From: Novimethylophilus kurashikiensis
GTDB lineage: Bacteria > Pseudomonadota > Gammaproteobacteria > Burkholderiales > Methylophilaceae
NCBI RefSeq assembly: GCF_003112435.1
Contig: NZ_BDOQ01000022.1
Span: 1-34,072, forward strand
DNA length: 34,072 nt
Reading direction: 5' to 3'
Position 1 is the stretch's first letter. The number at the start of each line of letters is the position of its first letter. Positions 19,764 through 28,857 of this stretch are shown piece by piece. The translations under genes were made by a program, and so were the position numbers. Below the pieces are notes generated by a model that was given only the letters and a program-made list of their open reading frames with translations, did no database searches and was not told the origin of the DNA.

Positions 19764-20225
19764 TCAAAGCTCCAGCATGGCTGCCCCGCTCAAGTTGGCA
19801 GGCAGCTTGGGGATAGTGCCGATCACCGGCAACGTGAGCATGGGCAGCATGGGGTCGCTGGTGTAGTTGCTATAGATCACCTTGACGATGAGCTGGTTGT
19901 TGACGAGCGAGACCTGTACGTTGCCGTTGTTGGTGCCCAGCGCATGCGTTGCTGCCTTGCTGGGCAACCACCATAGCGACGTACCTACGGTGCTGCGGAC
20001 GCGGGGAATGACACCGTTGTTCGTATAAGCATCGGTGCTGGAATAAGCCAAAGGGTCGACCGCGATGGCAGCACGCGCCCCCTCTTCCGCCGCGTGCTGA
20101 AAACCTTCTTGCAGCATCATGGCAACACCGTAGCTGACCAGGGCATAGAACATGGTGAAAAACAGCAGGAAGAGCAAACCGAATTCGATAGCAGCAGCAC
20201 CGCGTTGCCGGTGGAAGCGTGTCAT
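19764..20225 (-). CDS. tadE: TadE-like minor pseudopilin
   Basis: The protein has 153 residues. MTRFHRQRG followed by AAAIEFGLLFLLFFTMF is the TadE prepilin signal, with cleavage expected after the Gly and a Glu at about position 5 of the mature part. The mature helix continues into a periplasmic domain (AAEEGARAAI). I start at ATG 20225, which overlaps the prepilin peptidase stop (ATGA); longer upstream frames are shadows. No separate TadF gene is present; the distant TadG-related gene may serve as the second pseudopilin. Confidence 0.9.
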   Translation of the reverse strand: MTRFHRQRGAAAIEFGLLFLLFFTMFYALVSYGVAMMLQEGFQHAAEEGARAAIAVDPLAYSSTDAYTNNGVIPRVRSTVGTSLWWLPSKAATHALGTNNGNVQVSLVNNQLIVKVIYSNYTSDPMLPMLTLPVIGTIPKLPANLSGAAMLEL

Positions 20226-20671
20226 GATGTAGCCTCCATGGCGACCAGCAGTCCCACTGCGAGCATGGCCCCGAACGGAATGAATCGTTTGGCGGGTAAC
20301 ATCTCGCCGCCATACCGCTTCCACCACTGCAATGCCAGCACATAGAAGCCAGCCAACAACCCGGCAACAACAAAACTGGCGAGCGAAACCTGCCAGCCGC
20401 CGATGAGTCCGATGGCGATCATGGCCTTGACGTCGCCTGCACCCAACTGCCTTAAACAATACCCAGGTACGGTGAGCACGAGCGCCAGCAGGACACCCAG
20501 GATCGCCGAAAGCCAGGGGGCTCCGAGCACGGTATTGCCCGTGACGAGGCAATACCCCAGCGCCAGTGCTGCTGCACCGGCGCTTAGCCAATTGGGGATG
20601 CGCCGCGTCGCCAGATCACCGACGAGCACGGTCAACCCCCAAGCGGCTACAAGCCCTTGGGCGATACGCAT
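20222..20671 (-). CDS. cpaA: A24 prepilin peptidase (TadV/CpaA)
   Basis: This 149-residue membrane aspartyl protease cleaves Flp and TadE leaders. The two catalytic aspartates are visible: Asp19 in VGDLATRRIPN and the GAGD motif (RQLGAGDVKAM, near residue 79). About five hydrophobic helices are present, and the protein lacks the N-methyltransferase domain, as in TadV/CpaA. It follows flp by 17 bases and overlaps tadE by four bases. Confidence 0.93.
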   Translation of the reverse strand: MRIAQGLVAAWGLTVLVGDLATRRIPNWLSAGAAALALGYCLVTGNTVLGAPWLSAILGVLLALVLTVPGYCLRQLGAGDVKAMIAIGLIGGWQVSLASFVVAGLLAGFYVLALQWWKRYGGEMLPAKRFIPFGAMLAVGLLVAMEATS

Positions 20672-20688
20672 GACAACCCCAGTACGGG

Positions 20689-20865
20689 TTAGCTGGTTAG
20701 TGCGGTTTGAATATCGCCGAAGATAGCTTTTACAGCATTTCGGATCGGTGTGATAAAGGTCACCAAGGCCACGGCGACCATAGCCGCGACGAGTGCGTAT
20801 TCGATGGCGCTTGCCCCCTCTTCATCGCGCCAGAATTGTTTAAGACTTGTAGTCAAAGCTTGCAT
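20689..20865 (-). CDS. flp: Flp major pilin
   Basis: This is a 58-residue prepilin. A 17-residue leader (MQALTTSLKQFWRDEEG) precedes ASAIEYALVAAMVAVALV, the Flp motif with the conserved Glu-Tyr pair after the cleavage site, and a single helix; the tail has no Cys. I start at ATG 20865 with AGGGG seven bases upstream rather than at the longer open frame. It is the first gene of the tad operon and has its own promoter and upstream inverted repeat. Confidence 0.95.
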   Translation of the reverse strand: MQALTTSLKQFWRDEEGASAIEYALVAAMVAVALVTFITPIRNAVKAIFGDIQTALTS

Positions 20866-20944
20866 GGCATAACCCCTATAATCTATTGTTGTATAAGGTA
20901 ATATCCAAGTTCCAGGCCAGCCGGAACACTGCGAATACCCGACC

Positions 20945-20973
20945 AATATACTCAATTAACAATTTAGCAACAA
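20945..20973 (-). promoter_or_regulatory. probable promoter of the flp/tad operon
   Basis: The minus strand has TTGTTG (20973-20968), a 17-bp spacer and TATATT (20950-20945) in an AT-rich stretch, giving a leader of about 70 bases before flp. The inverted repeat at 20982-20999 lies directly upstream, at a distance suited to an activator. Confidence 0.55.
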
Positions 20974-20981
20974 GTTATTTT

Positions 20982-20999
20982 TGTAGGGATTGCCCTACA
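20982..20999. promoter_or_regulatory. inverted repeat upstream of flp promoter, possible NarL/LuxR-type operator
   Basis: TGTAGGG and CCCTACA face each other across four bases. Written as TGTAGG-N6-CCTACA it resembles boxes bound by GacA/NarL-class response regulators (TGTAAG-N6-CTTACA). Its centre is about 50 bases before the predicted flp transcription start. The regulator is not in the window. Confidence 0.5.
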
Positions 21000-21026
21000 G
21001 ATTTTGAGAGGGGAATATCGAGTATT

Positions 21027-22151
21027 TCAGGCCACCATTTTCCATTCGACGCGGTTTCGTCCGGACTCCTTGGCCAGATATAGCGCAGCATCGGCAGTTT
21101 CTACAAACGCCTGCATGCTCATCCCCACTTTCGGCATGATGGTGGCGCCCCCTACGGAGATCGTCACCCACCGATGCGTCGACTGTTCGTGCTTGATATC
21201 CATGGCCCGCACCGCCTTGCACATGTTTTCCCCCATCTGCCGCGCATCGGCCATTGGCGCATGGAACAGCACTGCTGCGAATTCCTCGCCACCATAGCGC
21301 GCCACAGTATCCCCGGCACGCTTGACGCATCCCGCCAGTGCCGTGGCCACCTTGCGTAAACAATCGTCGCCGGCAGTGTGCCCATAGGTATCGTTGAATT
21401 TCTTGAAATAATCGACGTCGAGGATCATGAGCGACAGCGGCACGCCGAGCTGTAGCGCATGCTGCCAAGCCGCATCGAGCGCCTCGTCGAAGCGTCGGCG
21501 ATTACCCAGCCCCGTCAACCGATCTTCCCAGGACACCTGCTCGAAAGAGACCTGCTTGAGCAGGATACGCACGAGCACTGCCCGCACGTTACGCGCAGTC
21601 AGCCCCAGCATGAGCGTCGAAGCGATCAAGACCACGGCCGTCAGCCCCTGGGCGGAGGGCGCAAGAAAGGGCAACACGAGCACCACCGGCAGAAACACCC
21701 CAGCAGCGAAGGCATAGAACAGCGGCATAAAAATCACGAGCCGTGGCAAGGCGGTATTGACGGCGATGACCATGACGACAAGCACCGCTGCCTGAGCGCT
21801 CAGCGCCATATGCGGCAGCATCAAGGCGGCACCGCCCCAGCCAATCCCGGCGACAGCGGCGGCAGCGACGTGAAGCGGGATGCCAGCAAGCGGTGTGGCT
21901 GTTCGTGCATGGACTGGACGGCCGATCCACCAATGCCAGAACGAAGCCGTTGCCAACCATCCATACCAGGCGGCGCCGAATACGAACTTAGTTCCCCATC
22001 CGATCAGCATGGCCTGCAGCAGCCCGCCCAGCAAGGTCGTATAAAGGCCGCTGTTACGATCGCGGTAGACATGCTGCAATTGTTCGCTTGCCAGGGCATG
22101 CGGATCGAACTTCAACCCAGGAGTCGCAAGCACGGGTTTTTCAGCGGTCAT
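21027..22151 (-). CDS. membrane-bound GGDEF diguanylate cyclase
   Basis: The protein has 374 residues. The N-terminal half holds about five to six membrane helices (about 40-200, MASE-like sensor without a recognised name). A short linker leads to a GGDEF domain (about 205-372) with the intact active site GGEEF at about 287-291. The RAGD sequence upstream fits the RxxD inhibitory I-site, so it should both make and be inhibited by c-di-GMP. It overlaps the glycerate kinase stop by four bases and lies upstream of flp on the same strand, about 160 bases away, though flp has its own promoter. Confidence 0.93.
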   Translation of the reverse strand: MTAEKPVLATPGLKFDPHALASEQLQHVYRDRNSGLYTTLLGGLLQAMLIGWGTKFVFGAAWYGWLATASFWHWWIGRPVHARTATPLAGIPLHVAAAAVAGIGWGGAALMLPHMALSAQAAVLVVMVIAVNTALPRLVIFMPLFYAFAAGVFLPVVLVLPFLAPSAQGLTAVVLIASTLMLGLTARNVRAVLVRILLKQVSFEQVSWEDRLTGLGNRRRFDEALDAAWQHALQLGVPLSLMILDVDYFKKFNDTYGHTAGDDCLRKVATALAGCVKRAGDTVARYGGEEFAAVLFHAPMADARQMGENMCKAVRAMDIKHEQSTHRWVTISVGGATIMPKVGMSMQAFVETADAALYLAKESGRNRVEWKMVA

Positions 22152-23449
22152 CGGGGTTCCATTATTGTTGGTAGTGATTCGCCAGTTATCAGAATAGCCC
22201 GAAAATCGTTCACGTTGGTCAAGGTCGGCCCGGTAACCACCGAATCGCCAAGCCGCTGGAAAAAACTGTGCGCATCGTTATCCCGCAACATGGCTTGCGC
22301 ATCCAGGCTTGCATTCGCTGCCCGTTGCAAGGAATCCGGCCCGATCACAGCCCCAGCGATGTCGTCTGTACCATCCACGCCGTCCGTATCCCCGGCCAAG
22401 GCAAATATTCCTGGGCGACCATGCAGTTCGCATAACAGGGAAAGCAAAAATTCGACGTTGCGACCGCCTCGGCCACTACCGCGTACCGTCACCGTGGTTT
22501 CGCCGCCAGAGATCAGCACGCATTGCGGAGCAACCGATCCCTTGCCTTCTGCTACATAAATGGCCTGCCGAGCCATTTCGCGCCCCAATACCGTGGCATC
22601 GCCTTCCAACCGGTCGCTGATTATCAAGGGCGTAAAGCCATGGGCACGGGCAAGTCCTGCCGCCGCTTCAAGCGCCGCTTGCGGTCGAGCAATGATGTGA
22701 CAATGCACTCGCGCGAGCCTGGGATCGTCGGGTTTGATGGATTCCGCAGCCCCGGCGTGCAACATTTGTTCAATGTGAGGTGGTGTTGCGATGTGATACC
22801 GACGCAGGATCTCAATTGCGTCGCCGCAAGTAGTGGGGTCGCCGACCATGGGGCCGGACGCGATGTCGAGAGGATCGTCGCCGGGCACATCTGAAATCAA
22901 CAGGCACTCCACTCGGGCTGGAGCGCAAGCTGCAGCCAACCTTCCGCCCTTGATGGCAGAAAGATGACGCCTGACGCAATTGATGTCGCTGATCGCAGTC
23001 CCGCTCAACAGCAACTGTCGGGTGATGGCCTGTTTTTGCTGGAGCGAAATACGTGGCAACGGCATGGGCAGCAGGGCTGATCCGCCGCCTGAAAAAAGGC
23101 CGATGACCAGATCGTCGGAAGTGAGGCCCTCAACCTTATTCAGCATGCGCCTGGCAGCCTCAAGACCGGCCTCATCCGGCAAGGGATGGCCGGCTTCGAT
23201 TATCTCGATACGCCGACACGGAACAGCATAGCCATAGCGTGTAACAACAAGGCCCCCAATGGCGCCCGACCAATGCTGCTCTACCGCCTGGGCCATTGCT
23301 GCCGAGGCTTTCCCCGCCCCCACCACGATGGTTCGGCCTTTTACCGGCTGCGGCAGAAATGCCGGTAGACAACGTTGCGGCTGCGCCGAGGCAATGGCGG
23401 CATCGAACATCTTCCGCAATAGGGCTTGGGGCGGTATCGCTGGCTTCAT
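22148..23449 (-). CDS. gck: glycerate 2-kinase (MOFRL family)
   Basis: This 433-residue enzyme of the GckA/TtuD family phosphorylates glycerate to 2-phosphoglycerate. Family blocks are VVGAGKASAAMAQAVE, GLFSGGGSALLP, CVRRHLSAIKGGRLA, LLISDVPGDDPLDIASGP and the C-terminal MOFRL-domain block FALAGDTDGVDGTDD. It is the first gene of a pair with the GGDEF gene (ATGA overlap) and divergent from argB, 78 bases away. Linking glycerate metabolism with c-di-GMP synthesis in one transcript may be accidental. Confidence 0.9.
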   Translation of the reverse strand: MKPAIPPQALLRKMFDAAIASAQPQRCLPAFLPQPVKGRTIVVGAGKASAAMAQAVEQHWSGAIGGLVVTRYGYAVPCRRIEIIEAGHPLPDEAGLEAARRMLNKVEGLTSDDLVIGLFSGGGSALLPMPLPRISLQQKQAITRQLLLSGTAISDINCVRRHLSAIKGGRLAAACAPARVECLLISDVPGDDPLDIASGPMVGDPTTCGDAIEILRRYHIATPPHIEQMLHAGAAESIKPDDPRLARVHCHIIARPQAALEAAAGLARAHGFTPLIISDRLEGDATVLGREMARQAIYVAEGKGSVAPQCVLISGGETTVTVRGSGRGGRNVEFLLSLLCELHGRPGIFALAGDTDGVDGTDDIAGAVIGPDSLQRAANASLDAQAMLRDNDAHSFFQRLGDSVVTGPTLTNVNDFRAILITGESLPTIMEPR

Positions 23450-23527
23450 TTATGGGCTCCGGCTATCCCTTGCTGCCGTGAATTCCGTATAAAATACCGG
23501 ACATTCGAATCTCGCATGGAACCATGA

Positions 23528-25061
<1,534 letters not shown>

Positions 25062-25069
25062 GGAATAAC

Positions 25070-25651
25070 ATGACCACCAAACCTGGCGAACGAAAACAAC
25101 AAATCCTTGAAACCCTGGCAAAAATGCTGGAGTCGCCCAAGCGCGAGAAAATCACTACTGCTGCCCTGGCTGCACGCCTAGAAGTTTCCGAAGCTGCGCT
25201 GTATCGCCATTTTGCCGGCAAGGCGCAAATGTTCGAGGGATTGATCGAGTTCATCGAACAATCTCTGTTCGGACTCATCAACAAGATCACTACCGAGGAG
25301 CAGGAAGGCCTGAAGCAAGTGCGCCGCATCCTTACGGTGATGCTGCTGTTTGCAGAAAAGAATCCTGGGATGACGCGCGTTCTGATCGGCGACGCACTGG
25401 TCAACGAAAACGAACGGCTACAATTGCGCATCAACCAGATGTTCGATCGTATCGAATCCACGCTGAAACAATCGCTGCGTTTTGCCGAAACCCAAACCGG
25501 CCGCAAGCTCGACCCAGAATCGCAGGCCAATATGCTGTTATGCTTCGTTATTGGCCGCTGGCACCAGTTCGCTAAGAGCGGCTTCAAGCGCAAGCCCATG
25601 GAGTTTGTACAGCAACAGCTCACGCTGCTTTATGGTCTGGAGGGTGCTTAA
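25070..25651 (+). CDS. slmA: nucleoid occlusion factor SlmA
   Basis: This 193-residue TetR-family DNA-binding protein blocks FtsZ ring assembly over the nucleoid. The helix-turn-helix is at about residues 28-55 (ITTAALAARLEVSEAALYRH). The following FAGKAQMFEGLIEFIEQSLF closely parallels E. coli SlmA (MFDSLIEFIEDSL), and the C-terminal ligand domain has the NPGMTRVLIGDAL block. The start at 25070 has AGGA six bases upstream. It is the end of the argB operon. No clear terminator follows. Confidence 0.92.
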   Translation: MTTKPGERKQQILETLAKMLESPKREKITTAALAARLEVSEAALYRHFAGKAQMFEGLIEFIEQSLFGLINKITTEEQEGLKQVRRILTVMLLFAEKNPGMTRVLIGDALVNENERLQLRINQMFDRIESTLKQSLRFAETQTGRKLDPESQANMLLCFVIGRWHQFAKSGFKRKPMEFVQQQLTLLYGLEGA

Positions 25652-25735
25652 CCCTTTTCGTTCCAGCGCCTTTTCATGATCTTCCAACTGCCCTTGGGTG
25701 CATTTGGAATTAACACGTTAAAGCCCCTGGTTTAC

Positions 25736-25765
25736 TTGACACTCATCTCCCTCCTCCTTTACAGT
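25736..25765 (+). promoter_or_regulatory. probable promoter of hps1
   Basis: A perfect TTGACA (25736-25741) is followed by an 18-bp pyrimidine-rich spacer and TACAGT (25760-25765). A short inverted repeat, TTAAC-N2-GTTAA at 25710-25721, lies just upstream and could bind a regulator. Predicted leader length is about 55 bases. Confidence 0.6.
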
Positions 25766-25825
25766 GGAAAGGATTAGCGTCCCAGTGCGGTTCCGCCGCA
25801 AATCTTAAATAAACCCGGAGGCATC

Positions 25826-26467
25826 ATGGCACAACCTTTGATTCAGGTCGCATTGGATTCTTTGGATTACCAGCAAACCGTTGCACTGGCACGTCAGGCA
25901 GCCCCTTACGTGGACATCATCGAAATTGGTACGCCATGCCTCAAGGTCAATGGCATGGACCTGGTCGAAGAAATTCGTGCCAACCATCCTGACAAGCTGA
26001 TCTTCGTCGACCTCAAGACCATGGATGCCGGCTACTATGAAGCCGAGCCGTTCTACAAGGCTGGCGCTGACATTTGCACCGTACTTGGTACTGCCGACCT
26101 GGGTACTATCAAGGGTGTGGTGGATGTGGCCAATGCCTATGGCAAGCAGGCACAAGTCGACCTGATCAACGTCAAGGACAAGGCAAAACGTGCTGCCGAG
26201 GCCGCCAAGATCGGGGCGCACATCATCGGGATTCATACCGGCATCGACCAGCAATTGGCTGGCCAGACGCCGTTCGCTGACCTTGCAGCCATGGTGGCGC
26301 TGGGTCTGAATGTAAAGATTTCTGTTGCTGGCGGCATCAAGCAGTCTACGGTCCAACAAGTCGTGAAGGCCGGCCCCAGCATCGTCGTAGTTGGTGGAGC
26401 TATTACCGGCTCTCCTGCAGCTGAAGTAGCCGCTCGCGAGATCCGCGATTTGGTCGCTTCCGCCTAA
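25826..26467 (+). CDS. hps: 3-hexulose-6-phosphate synthase, copy 1
   Basis: This 213-residue enzyme condenses formaldehyde with ribulose 5-phosphate to give hexulose 6-phosphate, the first step of the RuMP cycle. It is a TIM-barrel protein of the OMP decarboxylase superfamily, with ALDSLD, EIGTPC, the DLKTMDAGYYEAEPF active-site block and SVAGGI phosphate loop all present. CCCGGAGG precedes the ATG. It shares roughly two thirds of its residues with copy 2 and has identical length. Codon use is mixed and less biased than in copy 2, suggesting weaker expression. Confidence 0.95.
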   Translation: MAQPLIQVALDSLDYQQTVALARQAAPYVDIIEIGTPCLKVNGMDLVEEIRANHPDKLIFVDLKTMDAGYYEAEPFYKAGADICTVLGTADLGTIKGVVDVANAYGKQAQVDLINVKDKAKRAAEAAKIGAHIIGIHTGIDQQLAGQTPFADLAAMVALGLNVKISVAGGIKQSTVQQVVKAGPSIVVVGGAITGSPAAEVAAREIRDLVASA

Positions 26468-26471
26468 GTGC

Positions 26472-26500
26472 TTGAAATAAACTTCAAGTTTTATTATAAG
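26472..26500 (+). promoter_or_regulatory. promoter of hps2
   Basis: TTGAAA (26472-26477), a 17-bp spacer and TATAAG (26495-26500) differ from consensus at one base in each hexamer, in an AT-rich stretch. The predicted start leaves a leader of about 50 bases. The -35 overlaps a short inverted repeat (CTTGAA/TTCAAG, 26471-26488) followed by TTTTATT, which may weakly end hps1 transcripts. Confidence 0.65.
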
Positions 26501-26558
26501 TACTTAATATTGTTTCTGTAACACAACCATAAATCTTCAACTTAATCGGAGGACTACC

Positions 26559-27200
26559 ATGTCTAAACCCTTAGTTCAAATGGCACTTGATTCCCTGGAT
26601 TTCGACGCAACCGTTGCACTGGCAGAAAAGGTTGCTCCGCACGTCGACATTCTCGAAATCGGCACCCCCTGCATCAAGCACAACGGCATCGCTCTGCTGA
26701 AGACCCTGCGCGCTAAGTTCCCGAACAACAAGATCCTGGTCGACCTGAAGACCATGGACGCTGGTTACTACGAAGCTGAGCCTTTCTTCAAGGCGGGCGC
26801 TGACATCACCACCGTTCTGGGCACCGCAGACATCGGCACCATCAAGGGTGTTATCGATGTTGCTAACGCTTACGGCAAGGAAGCTCAAGTCGACCTGATC
26901 AACGTTCTCGACAAGGGCACCCGCACCAAGGAAGTGGCCGCTCTGGGCGCTCACATCATCGGCGTTCACACCGGTCTGGACCAACAAGCTGCTGGCCAAA
27001 CCCCGTTCGTCGACCTGGGTCTGGTTGCTTCCCTCGGCCTGCCGGTCAAGGTCTCCGTTGCTGGCGGCATCAAGCCCGCAACCGTTCAGCAAGTCGTGAA
27101 GGCTGGCGCTACCATCGTTGTTGCTGGCGCTGCAATCTACGGTGCTGCTGATCCGGCTGCTGCTGCTGCTGAAATCACCGCTCTGGCACGCGCTGCTTAA
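26559..27200 (+). CDS. hps: 3-hexulose-6-phosphate synthase, copy 2 (likely main form)
   Basis: This 213-residue RuMP-cycle enzyme has the same active-site blocks as copy 1 (ALDSLD, EIGTPC, DLKTMDAGYYEAEPF, SVAGGI). Codon choice is strongly restricted (CTG for Leu, GTT/GTC for Val, GCT for Ala, AAG for Lys), as expected of one of the most abundant proteins of a methylotroph. It has its own near-consensus promoter and a GGAGG ribosome site. The Ala-rich tail (PAAAAAEI) differs from copy 1. It is followed by a palindrome, a hairpin with U-run and then phi. Confidence 0.96.
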   Translation: MSKPLVQMALDSLDFDATVALAEKVAPHVDILEIGTPCIKHNGIALLKTLRAKFPNNKILVDLKTMDAGYYEAEPFFKAGADITTVLGTADIGTIKGVIDVANAYGKEAQVDLINVLDKGTRTKEVAALGAHIIGVHTGLDQQAAGQTPFVDLGLVASLGLPVKVSVAGGIKPATVQQVVKAGATIVVAGAAIYGAADPAAAAAEITALARAA

Positions 27201-27203
27201 GCG

Positions 27204-27219
27204 TTTAGCCTAGGCTAAA
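27204..27219. repeat. perfect 16-bp palindrome after hps2
   Basis: TTTAGCCTAGGCTAAA is fully self-complementary and begins three bases after the hps2 stop. It directly abuts the following terminator-like stem and shares its last base. It may be an RNA processing or protein-binding element; no function is known to me. Confidence 0.6.
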
Positions 27220-27266
27220 ATCCACCATCTCGGGTTGAATGATCCGATTTGGTGGATTAATTTTTT
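27219..27266 (+). terminator. terminator-like hairpin between hps2 and phi
   Basis: AATCCACCA (27219-27227) pairs with TGGTGGATT (27250-27258). A four-base inner stem TCGG/CCGA continues after a small internal loop. T6 follows at 27261-27266. A second small hairpin (GGCAG/CTGCC, 27271-27290) comes next. Since phi has no obvious promoter, this is probably a partial terminator or a 3'-end stabiliser setting the hps:phi ratio. Confidence 0.65.
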
Positions 27267-27325
27267 GTGCGGCAGGATTACATCACTGCCTGAATCATCA
27301 CAATTGTTTTATGAGGTGAATGACC

Positions 27326-27865
27326 ATGCATCAGGAACTCATCCTTAACAAGATTTCCAGCGTTCTTCAAGCAACCGATGACAGCCTGGTCGACAAGATC
27401 GTTTCTTCCGTCGACAAGGCCAAGCGCATTTTCATTACCGGTGCTGGCCGTTCCGGCCTGGTTTCCCGTTTCTTCGCAATGCGCTTGATGCACAGCGGCT
27501 ATACCGTTTACATGGTCGGTGAAATCGTCACCCCCAGCATCCAAGCAGGCGATTTGTTCATCGTGATCTCCGGCTCTGGCGGAACCGAAACCTTGCTGCC
27601 GTTGGTACGCAAGGCCAAGTCCATGGGTGCACAGATCGCTGTGATTTCCATGAAGAGCCAGTCCCCAATGGCCGAAATGGCCGACTTGGTCTGCCCGATC
27701 GGCAGCGGCAACGAAAACAGCTTCGGCATCGTCAAGGGCATGCCCATGGGTACTGTCTTCGAACTGTCCACCCTGGTCTTCCTGGAAGCCATCGTTTCCA
27801 AGATCGTCCATGACAAGGGCCTGACCGAAGAAGGCATGCGCGCTCTGCACGCCAACCTGGAATAA
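27326..27865 (+). CDS. phi: 6-phospho-3-hexuloisomerase
   Basis: This is a SIS-domain isomerase of about 179 residues, converting hexulose 6-phosphate to fructose 6-phosphate, the second RuMP-cycle step. Sugar-phosphate binding blocks are FITGAGRSGLVSRFFAMRLMH and VISGSGGTETLL; the C-terminal part has FELSTLVFLEAIV. Two ATGs are possible: 27320 lies only three bases after GAGG, while 27326 has a nine-base spacing, so I prefer 27326. Codon use is biased like hps2. A strong terminator follows. Confidence 0.93.
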   Translation: MHQELILNKISSVLQATDDSLVDKIVSSVDKAKRIFITGAGRSGLVSRFFAMRLMHSGYTVYMVGEIVTPSIQAGDLFIVISGSGGTETLLPLVRKAKSMGAQIAVISMKSQSPMAEMADLVCPIGSGNENSFGIVKGMPMGTVFELSTLVFLEAIVSKIVHDKGLTEEGMRALHANLE

Positions 27866-27883
27866 CTCCGGTTTTCGGGCAAT

Positions 27884-27911
27884 AAAAAACCACGCTTCGG
27901 CGTGGTTTTTT
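27884..27911. terminator. bidirectional terminator between phi and truB
   Basis: The stem CCACGC/GCGTGG with a TTCG tetraloop is flanked by A6 and T6. It ends phi transcripts and, on the minus strand, those of the rimP-truB operon. Confidence 0.95.
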
Positions 27912-27947
27912 ATCTGTCTAATAAGACTTTGTTAAATCTTTTATTTG

Positions 27948-28850
27948 TTATTCTGACAACAAGCGTTTCGGTTTTACTCTTCCATCGCCTAGGTTTTCAA
28001 CTACCCCCAGGAATTTTCTTGCCGGCCCATACGCTCGGAATAAGGGTGCGGAGCTAAGGCCTGTCTTCCATACACTCTGCCCCTGGCCCAAGTAAAAAGC
28101 ACTATCTGTGTCCAACTCGATCTCGGGCATGTCTGCAAGCAAGGCATCTACAGGTAACAATCGTGCATCTCGATCTTCTTGCTGTGAGTCCTGTTCCAGC
28201 GCTTCAAGGGTGCACGCATCTTCCAACCTGAATCCCCCAGTCTCCAAACGCCGCAATAGGGTTAGATGACCACCGCATCCGAGCTTTGCACCGATGTCCT
28301 CACCAAGGACACGAATATAGGTTCCCTTACTACAAGCCACCTTGATTTCGAGTTCATTCTCTCTGAAGTCGATGAGCTCCAACCTATAAATCATGACTTG
28401 TCTGGGCTTACGCTCGATTTCTACGCCAGCCCGGGCATATTCATACAACGGTTTGCCTTGATGCTTAAGGGCTGAATGCATGGGCGGAACTTGTGTGATC
28501 TCGCCAACAAAGCTTGCAAGAACGATCTTAACCTCGGCCAAGGTTACGCTTACGGGGCACTGGCTTACGATCTCGCCTTCGATGTCCCCTGTCGTCGTGA
28601 CCGTGCCCAACTTGATAATGGCGCGATAAACCTTATCAGCATCCAGCAAGGTGTGCGAAAACTTGGTTGCCTCTCCAAAACAGATCGGCAGCAAGCCAGT
28701 GGCGAATGGATCGAGATTACCTGTATGCCCGGCTTTCGCTGCCTGGTAGATATTTTTAGCGCGCTGAAGGGCTTGATTGGACGAAAAGCCGGCTGGCTTG
28801 TCGAGCAGGAGCACCCCGCTTAACGGCCGCTTGATACGTTTGAATTGCAC
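27948..28850 (-). CDS. truB: tRNA pseudouridine(55) synthase
   Basis: This 300-residue enzyme makes pseudouridine 55 in the T-loop of tRNAs. The catalytic Asp lies in AGHTGNLDPFATGLLP near residue 47, and the family's GVLLLDKPAGFSSNQAL opening is present. A C-terminal PUA-like domain with FLGVVENLGDGRVKPKRLL completes it. It is the last gene of the rimP-nusA-infB-rbfA-truB operon and starts seven bases after rbfA. Codon use is less GC-rich than in infB upstream. Intact. Confidence 0.97.
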   Translation of the reverse strand: MQFKRIKRPLSGVLLLDKPAGFSSNQALQRAKNIYQAAKAGHTGNLDPFATGLLPICFGEATKFSHTLLDADKVYRAIIKLGTVTTTGDIEGEIVSQCPVSVTLAEVKIVLASFVGEITQVPPMHSALKHQGKPLYEYARAGVEIERKPRQVMIYRLELIDFRENELEIKVACSKGTYIRVLGEDIGAKLGCGGHLTLLRRLETGGFRLEDACTLEALEQDSQQEDRDARLLPVDALLADMPEIELDTDSAFYLGQGQSVWKTGLSSAPLFRAYGPARKFLGVVENLGDGRVKPKRLLSE

Positions 28851-28857
28851 AGCAGGG

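Noticed and set aside
20866-20945. Possible sigma-54 promoter before flp (TGGCCTGGAACTTGGA)
   Set aside because: The -12 GC element is missing; a sigma-70-like TTGTTG-N17-TATATT fits better.
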